Below, piece after piece: positions 1 through 10,475 of a DNA stretch of 64,000 nt; within the stretch, counting starts at the first letter, position 1; every line of letters begins with the position of its first letter. The position numbers and the translations under genes are program-made. The notes under the pieces are model-generated. The model did not search any database and had not been told where the DNA came from. It saw nothing but the letters and a program-made list of their open reading frames with translations. Location: contig JANEZZ010000399.1 of the NCBI GenBank assembly GCA_026122225.1, forward strand, positions 2,738,001 through 2,802,000, read 5' to 3'. The DNA comes from Heloderma charlesbogerti. Lineage: Eukaryota > Chordata > Lepidosauria > Squamata > Helodermatidae.

Positions 1-65
1 ACTTGTCCTTCGAATGACAAAGGCAGATTTATAAGCACCCCCAAGCTACAAACGTGACCCTTTAG

Positions 66-384
66 GCCAGGGATGGGGAACCTCAGGCACAGGGAACAAA
101 TTGGACCCTCTGGGGTTTCCCAGCTGGACATGGACCTACCTCCCCCTGGGCCTACCTCCTTTCCCCTGATCACTGATCATATGCGGTTTTCCCAGCTTTT
201 GTTCATTTTCTGTCTCCATTCTAAAAGCTTGAAATGCCTCTCCTAAGGCTGTTACTGGCAGTATGAGCTTTAAGCTAAAATATGGTGGTATTTTGGCTCT
301 GCCTTTTTGCCATCAGCCCTGGAGAGCTTCTCCAAAATGGAATCTGACCCTCAGGCTGAAAGAGAGTCAACACCCCTGCTTTAG
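66..384. repeat. hAT-like non-autonomous repeat, degenerate
   Basis: The stretch opens with GGGATGGGGAACCTC and closes with CAACACCCCTGC, and contains a phrase for 'tccaaaatggaatctgaccctcaggctgaaagag' style sequence that recurs near 25.2 and 59.2 kb. Those two relatives have clearer ends (CAGGGGTGTTGAACC and a matching inverted end). I infer a short non-coding DNA transposon. The 70-residue open frame inside has no recognisable domain and is not called as a gene. Confidence 0.45.
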
Positions 385-489
385 GGGGAGCTTAACCCTT
401 CCAGAACAGGTTGAATATCACTCACCCAGACAGATGAGCCACCCACTGACAGAACCTCCATCTTGTCTGGGTTGAGCTTCAGTTTACTG

Positions 490-1590
490 GCCCTCATCCA
501 TTACCACAGCTAGGCTCTGATTGAGCACTGGGATCTGATGAAACAAAGAGATCAAGGTGCTTGACACTCATCAGTTTCATATATAGGTTAAATAGCATGG
601 GCAATAAGTTGGAATCCTGTGGGACTTCAAAGCATAAATGCCATGGGGCTGAGCAGAAATCCCCCAGCACCACTTGCTGAAAGTGGCCTTCCAAGCATAA
701 GTGAAACCACTGTAAAGCTGTATTATTCACACTCAACTCAGAAAACCTCTCCACAAGGATACCATGGTTGATAGTACTGAAAGTTGCTGAGAGGTCCAGA
801 AGAAACAACAGGGTTTCACTCCCTCTGTCTTTTCATTGCAGAGGGTGTCCCACAGGGCAATCAAGGCAGCTTCAATGCCAAAACCAGGCCTAAACCCCCA
901 TTGAAATGGATCTAGAAAGTCCGTTTCATTCAAGAGTGTCAAATACCTTGCCCAGGAAGGGTTATTAGTCACTGGCCTGTAATTGTTCAGACCTTCCAGG
1001 TCCAATTATGGTGTGCATTTTGTCAGTAGTGATGTCATTACTGCCTCCTTTTAGGATATTGGGCCCACTCCATCTCATAAGAAGAGATTTATAGCCTTCT
1101 GGACCCAGTTGGTTGTCCCTTCCTACTAGATGTAATAAGCCACGAGAGGCAAGGCCTGAGCAAACAGGTGGCTGGTCAAGCTTTATCAAGCACTTTGTCT
1201 GCATCCTCAGGCCCTAAAACCTGAAAGTCATCCAGCAATATCCAACCAGATGGTGATGGACACCACTACACATTGAGCTGCCTGAACTATGGAATCTCAG
1301 TCATGATGAATACGAGTGGATTTGCCCTCAAAATGTCTTGCAAATACCCCAAAGCATGCTACTGAGGGTTCTATCAGGTCTCCCACTGGGCCAGAACCCA
1401 CAAGGCCACTCTTTGAAAAAGAGAAAAGCTCTGCTAGTTGGCACTGAGAGGACATAATGGTGGAGGATGAAAAATGGCTTCTTCACCTCTATCTCTAACA
1501 CAGAATCAGCTCGAAAATGAGCTCTTGTGTTCGATCGGATTTGAACGAAGTGTTCCTCCACCTGCACTCTAGTCGCCTCCCAGCTTGTTT
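490..1590 (-). mobile_element. L2/CR1-clade LINE fragment, ORF2 linker plus RT
   Basis: Read on the minus strand, successive frames give blocks typical of an L2/CR1-clade ORF2: a linker (NTRAHFRADSVLEIEVKKPFF), a pre-RT block (LLHLVGRDNQLGPEGYKS), NNYRPV, DPFQWGFRPGFGIEAAL, and an RT block with LLDLSATFSTINHG and LPMLFNLYMK. The order is colinear from about 1590 down to 490, but the blocks lie in different frames and the aspartate of the first catalytic motif is changed (ATFST instead of AAFDT). It is an old, inactive 5'-truncated copy. The exact clade (L2 or CR1) is from memory of family motifs. Confidence 0.7.
494..1005 (-). pseudogene. decayed LINE reverse transcriptase, two frames
   Basis: Two overlapping minus-strand frames (about 733-1005 and 494-808) carry the fingers and palm part of a non-LTR reverse transcriptase, with NYRPV, FRPGFG, LLDLSATF, ALQWFHLCLEGHFQQVVLGD and LPMLFNLYMK. 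In an intact enzyme these would copy LINE RNA at a nicked target. A frameshift separates the blocks and the YADD motif expected further on is not readable, so it is non-functional. Confidence 0.7.
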
Positions 1591-1592
1591 CA

Positions 1593-2705
1593 TTGCCTTC
1601 AGCTCAGATGTATAACGAGGATGTATATTTCATTGACTACGCTAAAGCCTTTGATTGTGTGGATCACAACAAACTGTGGCAAATTCTTAAAGTGATGGGA
1701 GTACCAGACCACCTTACCTGTCTCCTGAGAAACCTGTACGAGGGTCAAGAAGCAACAGTAAGAACCAGACATGGAACAACCGATTGGTTCAAAATTGGGA
1801 AAGGAGTACGACAAGGCTGCATATTGTCACCCTGCTTATTTAACTTATATGCAGAGTACATCATGAGAAATGCCGGGTTGGATGAATCAGAGGTCGGAAT
1901 TAAGATTGCTGGGAGAATTATCAACAACCTCCGATATGCAGACGATACCACCCTAATGGCAGAAAGCGAAGAGGATCTCAAGAGCCTCTTGTTGAGGGTG
2001 AAAGAGGAGAGTGCAAAAGCTGGTTTGAAACTCAACATTAAAAAAACTAAGATCATGGCATCTGGCCCCATCACTTCCTGGCATATAGAAGGGGAAGAAA
2101 TGGAAGCAGTGACAGATTTTACTTTCTTGGGCTCCAAGGTCACCGCAGACGGTGACTGTAGCCATGAAATTAAAAGACGCTTGCTCCTGGGGAGGAAAGC
2201 TATGGCCAACCTAGACAGCATAGTAAGAAGCAGAGACATCACCTTGCCGACAAAGGTCCGTCTAATCAAAGCTATGGTTTTCCCAGTAGTAATGTATGGC
2301 TGTGAGAGCTGGACTATAAGGAAGGCTGAGCGCCGAAGAATTGATGCTTTCGAACTGTGGTGCTGGAGAAGACTCTTACGAGTCCCCTGGACTGCAAGGA
2401 GGTCAAATCAGTCCATCCTAAAGGAAATCAACCCTGAGTGCTCATTGGAAGGACAGATAATGAAGCTGAAGCTCCAATATTTTGGCCACCTAATGCGAAG
2501 AGAAAACTCCCTGGAAAAGACCCTGATGCTGGGAAAGACTGAAGGCAAAAGGAGAAGGGGACGGCAGAGGATGAGATGGCTAGATAGCATCACGGATGCA
2601 ATGAATATGAACTTGAGCATGCTCCGGGAGAGAGCGCAGGACAGGAAGGCCTGGCGTGCTATGGTCCATGGGGTCACGAAGAGTCGGACACGACTGAACG
2701 ACTGA
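1593..2705 (+). CDS. BovB ORF2 C-terminal part: reverse transcriptase and tail
   Basis: A 370-residue open frame. FIDYAKAFDCVDH (residues about 13-25) is the first catalytic aspartate block, RQGCILSPCLFNLYAEYI (73-90) the next RT motif, and YADDTTLMA (115-123) the catalytic YADD box. FLGSKVTADG, YGCESWT and WCWRRLLRVPW follow, as in other RTE-clade proteins. The ending VTKSRTRLND lies over the conserved 3' terminus of the element. The first methionine lies upstream of the BovB homology and is not a native start; the natural protein begins much further upstream with an endonuclease that is absent. No internal stop is seen in the retained part. Confidence 0.9.
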   Translation: MPSAQMYNEDVYFIDYAKAFDCVDHNKLWQILKVMGVPDHLTCLLRNLYEGQEATVRTRHGTTDWFKIGKGVRQGCILSPCLFNLYAEYIMRNAGLDESEVGIKIAGRIINNLRYADDTTLMAESEEDLKSLLLRVKEESAKAGLKLNIKKTKIMASGPITSWHIEGEEMEAVTDFTFLGSKVTADGDCSHEIKRRLLLGRKAMANLDSIVRSRDITLPTKVRLIKAMVFPVVMYGCESWTIRKAERRRIDAFELWCWRRLLRVPWTARRSNQSILKEINPECSLEGQIMKLKLQYFGHLMRRENSLEKTLMLGKTEGKRRRGRQRMRWLDSITDAMNMNLSMLRERAQDRKAWRAMVHGVTKSRTRLND

Positions 2706-2708
2706 ACA
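1616..2708 (+). mobile_element. BovB (RTE) LINE, 5'-truncated copy 1
   Basis: This stretch is nearly identical in layout to the copy at 36.9-38.1 kb. Homology starts near 1616, inside the RT, so the 5' end (endonuclease and start of RT) is missing. It ends with the typical BovB terminal sequence GAGTCGGACACGACTGAAC and a short ACTGAACAAAT tail. The reading frame is open over the whole retained part, which suggests a relatively young insertion. BovB is known for horizontal transfer among squamates and ruminants; nothing here dates or proves transfer. Confidence 0.92.
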
Positions 2709-2869
2709 AATATTTCTAGAGAAGTCCATCGCTCCAGCATAGTCTATTGGCGTTGCATTAGAGGTTGCTTATGCTAGCATTAGTGGCAGAAGCAGAGTGG
2801 CAGCAGTGGATACTGCCCTATGTATGCATCTATGTTCATTAAAGGGAAATAATTGTTCCTTTGCTTGCT

Positions 2870-2995
2870 TGTTTGTTTAGTACATTTTATATCCCGTGTC
2901 TTTCTTCTATTCATGGAACTCAAGGCAGCAGTGACGATTGGGCCCCCACGCAATCTCCCATCCAGGCAGACCCAGCTCACCTTAACTTTGGCAAG
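2870..2995 (-). repeat. 5S-rRNA-like SINE fragment
   Basis: On the minus strand the block has GCCTGGATGGGAGATTGC, close to the 5S rRNA internal region (cTTGGATGGGAGAC), followed by CCTTGAGTTCC and a GGGATATAAAATG tail. The same modules occur at 25.6 and 28.2 kb. I infer a SINE whose pol III promoter derives from 5S rRNA, decayed and probably silent. Confidence 0.6.
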
Positions 2996-3354
2996 GTAGC
3001 TGAATCATATACCCTCAGACCACACCCTGGGACCATTATGGAACAGGTGAAGATCCAGGAAATAGTAACTCCACGTTATAGAAAAGATATCTGCTATCAT
3101 AGTAAGAGCTGGACGTTTTTTCCTGAGCAAGCACACCCACACAGAACTCTAGACATTTGTGTATGCAAATGGTATTTTTTATAAGATGCAGAAGGGTAAA
3201 GAATCAGTTATTTGCTTTTATGATATTCCCACTCAGTGCGTGCTTAAATTCTAATATTTCAAAACATCATCTGTGTTGTTTCAGGGATTAGCTTTTGAGA
3301 GGTTTAGCAAAATCTTCCCCACCAATTGAAGCTGGAGCCAGAGCTCGCTCGCGC

Positions 3355-3376
3355 ACTCTCTCTCTCTCTCTCTCTC
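3355..3376. repeat. (CT)n microsatellite
   Basis: About eleven perfect CT units follow GCGCA. This is simple sequence with no associated gene. Confidence 0.95.
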
Positions 3377-3794
3377 GTGAGTTGAAGGTGGTATGGTGTA
3401 GACATTGATGCATGTGGCATGCATACTAATTTCTGTCTGTCACTTTATTTTTTTTCTGGTGCTTCAACGAACAAACAAAAACTGACACCCCTGCAAAACC
3501 TGTTCAGTGGGATGAGTATGAGCCCATGGGCAATCCTGGCTTCTATCATACCACTGCTGAGTCCCTTAAAAACCACCATGTGTCCCCAGATTGTGTGATC
3601 TGGTGCCCAAGCAGGGGCTCCAGTGTGCATAGAAAATTGAGAGCAGGAACTCTCTGTGCCCTGACACTGTTGAAGAAGGTGGGGACAGCCCTTAGAGGCT
3701 ACATTCAGAGTCCCAAGGAGCTTTCTATGTCAGATATGAGATTAACATATTAAATAAAAAGGGCCTCTGTCCTCAGTTATCACAAGTCATTGAT

Positions 3795-3940
3795 TCAATG
3801 GGTTGAACCCAGACTTAGTCATACATAGACCCACTGAAATCAGTGGGATTTAAGTTAATCACAACTAACGTATGCCCAATTGATTTCAGTGGGTCTTCTC
3901 TAAGTATGACTAAGTGATCCAACCTGATCCAACCCAGAGA
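3795..3940. repeat. palindromic MITE, GACTTAGTC family, copy 1
   Basis: The left arm GGTTGAACCCAGACTTAGTC is the inverted match of the right arm, which ends AGTGATCCAACC, around a middle containing TTAAGTTAATCACAACTAAC. Two further copies are at 5.6 and 22.0 kb. There is no coding capacity. Confidence 0.7.
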
Positions 3941-4350
3941 GGGAGACATTTTTTCTCACTCTCTCATAATTCTAGGATCTTGGGTTGTCCCATGAAGCCA
4001 ATTGGTGGGAGATTCAGGAAAAACAAAAAGAAGTACTTCTTCACACAGTGCATAAACTATGGAATTTGCTACACAAAATGTAGTAATGGCCACCAATTTG
4101 GGTGGCTTTAAAAGAGGGTTAGACAGATTCCTGGAGGAGAAGGCTACTAGTCCTGATGGCTCTATGCTACCTCCAGTATCAGAGGCAGTATGCCTATGTA
4201 CACCAGTTGCTGGGGGACATTGGTGGGAGGGTGCTGTTGCACTCATATCCTGCTTGTGGGTTTCCCATGGGCAGTTGGTTGGCCACTGTATGAACAGAAT
4301 GCTGGACTAGAGTGGTCTCACCCAGCATGGCTCTTCTTATGTTCTTAATG
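3935..4350 (+). mobile_element. CR1/L3-like LINE 3' end
   Basis: In the plus orientation the stretch encodes the last part of a CR1/L3-type ORF2 and its 3' UTR: an AAGTACTTCTTCACACAGTG block, GGTGGCTTTAAAAGAGGG, and the closing CATGGCTCTTCTTATGTTCT. The same sequence appears inverted at 36.4-36.7 kb. It is 5'-truncated, as most LINE copies are, and the coding part is broken by stops. Confidence 0.75.
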
Positions 4351-4506
4351 AAATTAGTGTTGATTTATGCCTCTTGAAAATTGCGTCTAAAATCCACTTC
4401 CATCCATGAAGTGAGCTGTGGACCACGAAAACATTTGTCATTGTTCGTTACATTTCTATACCACTCAATAGCTGAAGCTGTCTGAGCAGTTCACCGAATA
4501 GCTGTA

Positions 4507-4592
4507 ATGACTAATAAATGTGTTAGTCTTTATGGTGCCACAAGACTCTTTGTTGGTTTTGCTGCGACAGACTGTCACGGCCAACCCTGTGG
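4507..4592 (+). repeat. interspersed repeat tail (TTAGTCTTTATGGTGCCACAA)
   Basis: AATAAATGTGTTAGTC followed by GGTGCCACAAGACTCTTTG and GCGACAGACTG is a phrase I know from several reptile genomes. A second, more decayed copy lies at 53736-53790 on the same strand. The class is not clear to me. Confidence 0.5.
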
Positions 4593-5210
4593 AAATCGTC
4601 ATTTTCGAGTGTTTAACAAGGTAACTTAGCATTTCTTCGAAGCGTATTCATTGCTAACATCAACAGTGCAGTAACCATTAATTAAGCATTGTTCCTGGTT
4701 GCGGCTGAACAATGAACGCTTATCTGTTGGATTGTGAAGTTCCGCATCTAATATAAATATCCAAACCCTTTATAATAATACAACCATATTTATGGAATGC
4801 CTTCTATGCTAGCAAAAAAGCACCTTTCACAAATACTGATTCACTGGATCACTCACACCTTCTCTTTCAAGGCGTGAATTATCCCCAAATTACAGGTCTA
4901 GATGCTGAGGCAGCAGGACCCTGAAGGGTTTGCCCAAGGCTGCAGCCAGAAATAGAAGGCAGGAAGAAGATTCTGCTTCAGTTGAAGTGGTTGGACCTGA
5001 CATGGACTGCAGTGAGTGTTGCAGCTATTACCACTAAGCTTACAGGTAACTTCTAGTTTCCTGGATCCAAGTGATGTCCTAATTCACAGCCCCATTTGTG
5101 CTGAAACAAAATTTGTCCTTGTCTGTTTTTGAAAGAGCTAGAACAGCTGCCTGGATCAAGTTTCCCATAATTGATCACCTCCCTTTGAGAACACTTATTC
5201 TCTGAGTCAG
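4593..5210. other. no recognisable feature
   Basis: AT-rich to balanced DNA in which I see no coding frame with a known domain, no repeat shared with the rest of the window and no RNA gene. Confidence 0.6.
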
Positions 5211-5212
5211 CC

Positions 5213-5340
5213 TTCCCCAACCTGGTGCCTTCCAAATATTTTGGGCTTCAACTCCCATGAGCCCCAGCCAGCATGGCTAGTAGTCAGAAATGCTGGGAGT
5301 TGTGGTTCAAAATATCTGAGGGCACCCAGTTGGGGAAGGA
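5213..5340. repeat. palindromic MITE, CCAACCTGGTGCC family, copy 1
   Basis: The left arm CCCCAACCTGGTGCCTTCC matches, inverted, the right arm GAGGGCACCCAGTTGGGG. The middle has CAACTCCCATGAGCCCC and GGGAGTTGTGG. At least seven relatives lie in the window (11.9, 12.4, 28.0, 41.9, 42.0, 44.5 and 52.4 kb). It is non-coding and probably a DNA-transposon derivative. Confidence 0.75.
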
Positions 5341-5587
5341 TACTCTGGGTTATTTAACTGAAACCAGTTTTGTTGGCTGTCTCTTAAGCCCCCGAAGTCA
5401 CAAAAGCTCTGCTACCAAACAAACACCATGACACTCAGGCCAAAGATGAACACACCTTTGCTCAGAATCCTGGTGTTGTGGAGCAGTTGTTGAACAGTGT
5501 GACTGTCACGGTCTCCTGAAGACCGCAAATGAAAATGTTGGAACCTAGACAACAGAGCAACCAATAAGAATAAGTCACACAATATTA

Positions 5588-5728
5588 TGGGCTGGATCCA
5601 GGCTTATTCATGCTTACAGTAGACTCTTTGAAATCAAGAAGTTAGTCATGACTATCTTAAGTCTGATTGATTTCCATGGGTCTACTCTAAGCATGACTAG
5701 GTCTAGATCCAACCCCATCTATTAAACA
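5588..5728. repeat. palindromic MITE, GACTTAGTC family, copy 2
   Basis: GGGCTGGATCCAGGCTTATT and the inverted GACTAGGTCTAGATCCAACCCC flank a self-complementary middle (GTTAGTCATGACTA). It is the same family as 3.8 and 22.0 kb. Confidence 0.75.
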
Positions 5729-6860
5729 TTATATCGATCCCCACTCTGCCCAGACACAAATTGCAGAACTATATCAAAAGGGCTATTCAGGGGCAGGGGG
5801 GACATTATTCAAGGCTGCTTTGGGTTATTTAACTGAAACCAGTTTTTTTGGCCGTCTCTTGGCTGAACTCCCCTGAACTCTCTTTGCCATCTCTTGGCTA
5901 AAGCCCATGAACTCACAAAATGTTTTAAATAAAGGATGGTATAGAAATGTTTCAAATATATAAATACATGCATAAAAAATCATTCCTCCCCATGCCTTGG
6001 CTAAATCCTTCAGTCACTGTACCTACATTTATGGAAGCTTTTTCCACTGATGCATATGCAAGGAAACCAGAATTGGGCTGTTTTGACATAGATACTGAAG
6101 TCACGCAGTTAGTTTCTTCATATGCTTTTGTTGTAGGATTAACATAAAATTGGTAGCAACCAAAACATGAACACAAGGGAACTCTAAACACTGTATGACA
6201 TAGGAGCATAACGATTGTGTGTTCTGTGGATTGTCGCAATTTATTTTCCATCTAATACATGCAGCAAATATGCTTACTGTTGTTGAGTAGTTCTACTTGT
6301 TTTATTATGCTTTTTTTAAAACAAAAAACTTTGTATCCATATTTTTAGCTTTCTATTTTAGTAAGCTGCTACAAGAGCCTATCATTAAGCTAGCTGGTGG
6401 GCTGTAAAAAATTAGTCTAAATCTTTTGTTAAAATACATTTTAAAACAAACTTCTGAATGTTTTCCATCAATTCAGAAGTGCCTGCTCAGAAATAGTATA
6501 TTTCTGAATTTAGATTGATGCAGGATGTTCAGAAATACTGATTTGCTGCAGCAGAAAGTGGGACATTCTGGGTCATTTGTCTGAAATTATAACCTGGTGA
6601 GTTTCAAATTTTCTATCTTCGGGCAACCTTTTCCAATTCAACCTGCCTTGCCACACAATCCCTATGGATTGCAGAGGATTCTTGGAATGGGAAGAGTGTT
6701 CCATAGAGCACGCTCAATTCAGATGAAATGAATGATATCCAAGCCTGTTGTGCTTCCAGCAATATTTAATAATCCAATCCATATTTTCCTACAGTTCTAG
6801 CATACTAGAATTCGGAGCAGTTTGGACCTAGGGTTTATTTAGGACACAGTCTCTCTCTCT
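5729..6860. other. no recognisable feature
   Basis: AT-rich DNA with short frames only. A partial repeat of GGTTATTTAACTGAAACCAG occurs at 5.35 and 5.82 kb, which suggests a small local duplication. I can support no gene. Confidence 0.55.
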
Positions 6861-7213
6861 GGGTAGATTCACACGATTGGGGAGGGAAAATAAGCGATGA
6901 GGCTTATTTTCCCGCCTAGCACATGCTGGTCGTGTGCCTCCTAATTTCTGTAATTACTCTCGTGACTTCCAAACACAGCAAGGGTAGGTGGCAGGGGTGG
7001 TTTACAAACCACCCCGCAACCCTAGAACAAGGCATGGCTTCTCAAGTGGCTTGTAAACCACCCCAGCCACCCACCCTTGCCAGATCCGGATGTCACGACA
7101 AGCCGTGTCCCGTAAGGGTAATTATGGATAATAGGCAGCACGCAACCGGCACATGCAGGGCGGATAAATAAGCCATGGTGGCTTTTTCTCCCTCCCCGAT
7201 CGTGCAAACCCAC
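6861..7213. mobile_element. foldback element, ~350 bp
   Basis: The two halves are inverted copies of each other. ATTCACACGATTGGGGAGGG at the left pairs with TCCCCGATCGTG at the right, TAAGC...GGCTTATTTTCC with GGATAAATAAGCC, and GGTGGTTTACAAACCACC sits near the centre with a second copy. Long arms and a small centre fit a non-autonomous foldback or MITE element. No transposase is present. Confidence 0.7.
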
Positions 7214-8040
7214 GTCAATCTCTCAAGCAAACAAGCACGACCTGGTCAGGCAGCCATGAAAGTTTCTGGAGGGCCTCTGTTTAATACTAAAGTTGTGGTA
7301 ATAGAATCATCCTCTGCTTAATCCCCTTCTTTGCATTTTCCAGAGTCCCTGAAGAAGCTTACATCTCCCTACTAAAACTGAGGGCTTACTGTAAAACAGC
7401 ACTTTTCAAACTCTTCCCCCCCTCCCCCTGCAGACTACTTGAAAATTGCTGGGGGTTCTTGGTGGACCACTTAACAGGATTTTACATAGGATTTTTTTGT
7501 TCTATAAATTAAAGCAGATATGTTATGTATCCGGGGGGCGGGGGGGGGGTACTATGGCTTAGTTATTGTTTTGAACCTTGGAAGCTCCTGTAGAGTTGGG
7601 AGTAGCAGCTGTGGGTGGAGCTTCTGCCAAGTTCTTCTGTTCTGTGTGTGATAAATTAAGGACTGCTGTGTTTTGGGGTGTGCTGAGTTTTGCAGTCAGT
7701 CCCTCTACCTATACAACAAAGTTATATAAGTCATATTTTAATGTTTTCCCCCTTCAATGCTGGAATTATCATCAAAACCGGCACACTATTATGAAAACCA
7801 TGGGCCCCAGTCCAGGCTGCTGAGAATGGCCTATTTAACTGGTAAATTTTAAGGGAAAAATTAGTAGAATGCACCAGTGCTGTATTCTGAAAATCATGGC
7901 CCCTATGTCAGGGGCCGGTTATCCTCTTTGATAATCCAGCCCTGCCCAAAATGAAATGGACTTGATCCCAATCATCAGAAAAACTAAAGATCAGGGCCAA
8001 AAACAGATACTGTTGACTGTTCTACAACCATTCCACAGTT
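7214..8040. other. no recognisable feature; poly-G tract
   Basis: Mostly unassigned sequence. A run of G (about 7531-7548) is interrupted once by C. No supported gene or shared repeat. Confidence 0.5.
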
Positions 8041-8311
8041 GCAAGTCAAACTACACATTACGTTAATTGTGCGAGGGTTAAAAAAAAGTCTCCATTGGCA
8101 TGAATGCAGGCTTTTGTTCTTTATTTAGCCACCGCAAGGGGTGGAGGGGAGGGACTTCGGGCAACAAACCATCAGGGGGAGGTTTAATGCTCCACTCCCA
8201 GTACACAGTGATCCCTATTTGAATTGGGGCGGAGCACACTTATTTGGGACTAAAAAGAGAGCTAAGTCTCAGCGACACGCTATGCAATTAACAACGTGTA
8301 GTCTGACCCTC
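8041..8311. mobile_element. MITE with ~30-bp terminal inverted repeats
   Basis: The left end GCAAGTCAAACTACACATTA followed by CGTTAATTG is matched inverted by CAATTAACAACGTG and TAGTCTGACCCTC at the right end. A further left-end-like sequence (CAGGGTCAAACTACATGC) is at 41664. The ~270-bp interior has no coding potential. I could not identify a clear target duplication. Confidence 0.65.
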
Positions 8312-8699
8312 AATAGACTTGTGGGCTACAGTCTGAGACCCTTTGCCCTAGATCACTCCCATGTTGGAAGGGCATTTGTCCCGGAGAACAGATGGGCACG
8401 GGCATGGTAAAGGCTAACCATTCTTCCCACCTATCAGTTCTTCCTTGCAAATCACTTCATTTGCATTATCCTGGCAAACTGAGCTTTGGGAACATATTTT
8501 TGCTGAGATAACATGTAGTTCCACCCTGAGGAACAAAAGTAATTCTTGAAAGGGCACCTCAAGAGACAGTTTGGCAATTACCGTTTGCCTTTCCAAAATG
8601 ATAAGGTAGCAATTCTATACCATTTATATGAAAATGCTCAACAGTGTCTAATTGCTTCTCCAAATAGCTATCAGCCAGGGAGTTTATTCTATTTTTGTT

Positions 8700-8960
8700 G
8701 TTTTATTTTTTAAAAATCTTTTTTTTAATTAAATATATGTTTAATTGTTATTTTTGTCTAAACTGCCCTACAGATGCCAGGGTGGTGTACAAAGGCATGA
8801 CCAATTAGAATTTAAAAAATAAGCAACCAGTAATGTCCAAATTAGTCAGACAAAACTAAAATACATAATTAAACAACCAACAACATTGTCATAATAATCT
8901 CTGAAGAGCTGCAAAACTAGAACAGGCGAACTGGCAATTTATATTTAAAATGCCTGAGCA
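8700..8960 (-). repeat. LINE (L2-like) 3'-end fragment
   Basis: The CTGCCCTACAGATGCCAGGG and GGTGTACAAAGGCATG block resembles the inverted 3' tail of an L2-type LINE (…gggcggtttaca…). It is weakly preserved, and both family and orientation are uncertain. Confidence 0.35.
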
Positions 8961-9024
8961 AATAAAATGGTTTGTTTGGGCACTGAAATGATTGCAGTGT
9001 TGGCACTAGTCATACCTCTATGGC

Positions 9025-9270
9025 AGGGTACACAACCTGTGGTTGAGGGGCCACATTTGGCCACCCAAGGGTGCCCTGACCCTCATTGCCCAATTCCCTG
9101 AGCAGGGACATAGGTCACCTAGCTAGTCTTTTCACAATGGCAAAATGCATTGTATTTCTATGTAAATAATAGTTATTATTTCTATATTGCACCGATAAAT
9201 TTTCATATGCAAATTTGGGTGTCCTCTTCTCTTGTTTGGCAATTTGTAAGTGATCACCCTATCTAGTAAT
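9025..9270. repeat. degenerate repeat fragments
   Basis: The first part (GTACACAACCTGTGGTTGAG…GGGCCACA) resembles the end of a hAT-like repeat. From about 9120 the sequence (TTGTATTTCTATGTAAATAA, CATATGCAAATTTGG, TCCTCTTCTCTTGTTTGGC) matches the AT-rich tail of the repeat seen at 49.1 and 56.8 kb. Confidence 0.5.
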
Positions 9271-9330
9271 GGATTTGATCTCATCCATACGCTCCTCCTA
9301 TAGATTTCAAGGGAAAGGGGAGAATGATTG

Positions 9331-9561
9331 AGAGCCAGTGTGGTATACTGGTTAGAGTGCTGGACTCAGGAGATCCAGGTTCTAGTCCCCACTCAGCCAG
9401 TGGGGTGACTTTGGGCCAGTCACTGACTCTCAGTCTAACCTATTTCACAGGGTTGCTGTGAGGATAAAATGGAGAGGAGGAGGTTTATGTGAGCCACCTT
9501 GGATTCCCTGCAAGGGGGAAAAGGGTGGGATACAAATGTAATAATAAATCAATAAATAAAG
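9331..9561 (+). repeat. tRNA-derived SINE with CORE/MIR-like segment, copy a
   Basis: A tRNA-like head with A-box-like GTTAGAGTGCTGGACTCAGG and B-box GGTTCTAGTCC is followed by a middle (GGGTTGCTGTGAGGATAAAA) like the CORE segment of MIR-type SINEs, then GGGATACAAATGTAATAATA and an AATAAA-rich tail. The pol III boxes look intact enough to be recognisable. Four related copies lie at 19.5, 26.56, 53.1 and 56.45 kb. Confidence 0.8.
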
Positions 9562-10475
9562 GAGAAAGTGCTCCCCAAGATATGCTGGACCCAGGCCATA
9601 TAGGACTTCAAGACATTTAATCACCAGCCCTTGAAGTGAATTGTCCCCTGAAGTTAAGAGGCAGACACTGCTAATGATAAAGCACATGTCCTATGCATCA
9701 GCCAACCCCTTAAGCAGGTTTGTTTATTTGTTTGGGGTAAAAAAGATGGTATCTCCTTTCTCTGATTTCCTTCCAACGTGTACCTTCTGTCATGAAACAT
9801 CATTGGCCCACCTTTCCTAGACACAGCAGCATTCCTTCGAAGTCACAAGGCCCAGAGTTGATGCGAAAGGTGACTGACCACCTCAAGCAACACACTCCAG
9901 ACAGAGAACGAAGGCGGCCAAGTCAGGTTTGCTTACCTTCCTTGACCTCTGGCCCTGCCAGCGGCAACATTCAACAAGAGATCCACAGTTGGAGAAATGC
10001 TTGTGAAACGTCACGGTGACAAACATGGCTTTAGAAATGTATGCAGACAGAGCACAGTATGTCTCCAAATGTGTTTTGTTGTGGTGGTGTATGCCAGACA
10101 AGAACTCTTTGTCTAGGGGATAAACTGAAAGCAGCAACATTGGTGTTTGGAGTAAATTGTGTACGCAGACTATCAATGTACATGGGGCATTATGGGGTTA
10201 CCTACTGAAAGCAAATAAACAGGTATATGCACAAGGACTTGCTATCTAAAAGTCAACAGTGGAGAAGACAACAGAGGAAGAACGGAAGAGGATCCCTCCT
10301 GGATCAAATCAAGCATCAATCCTGCTTTCAACAGTGACCAGTCAGGTAGATCCAGAAAGTCCACAAGTGGGCATGAAGGCAACAGCCCGCCGATGTTCTG
10401 GATCCCAGCATCTGCCTCTGAATACGGAGCTTTAATTTCATTACCTTGGCTAATAGCCTTTGATAGACCTATCTT

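Noticed and set aside
1745..2269. Long minus-strand frames opposite the BovB RTs (also 37172-37696)
   Set aside because: They are antisense shadows of the real RT frame and occur in both copies only because the copies are alike.
9331..9400. tRNA genes at the SINE heads (9.3, 19.5, 53.3, 59.0 kb)
   Set aside because: A and B boxes are recognisable, but the sequence cannot fold as a complete cloverleaf and runs into CORE-like SINE bodies.
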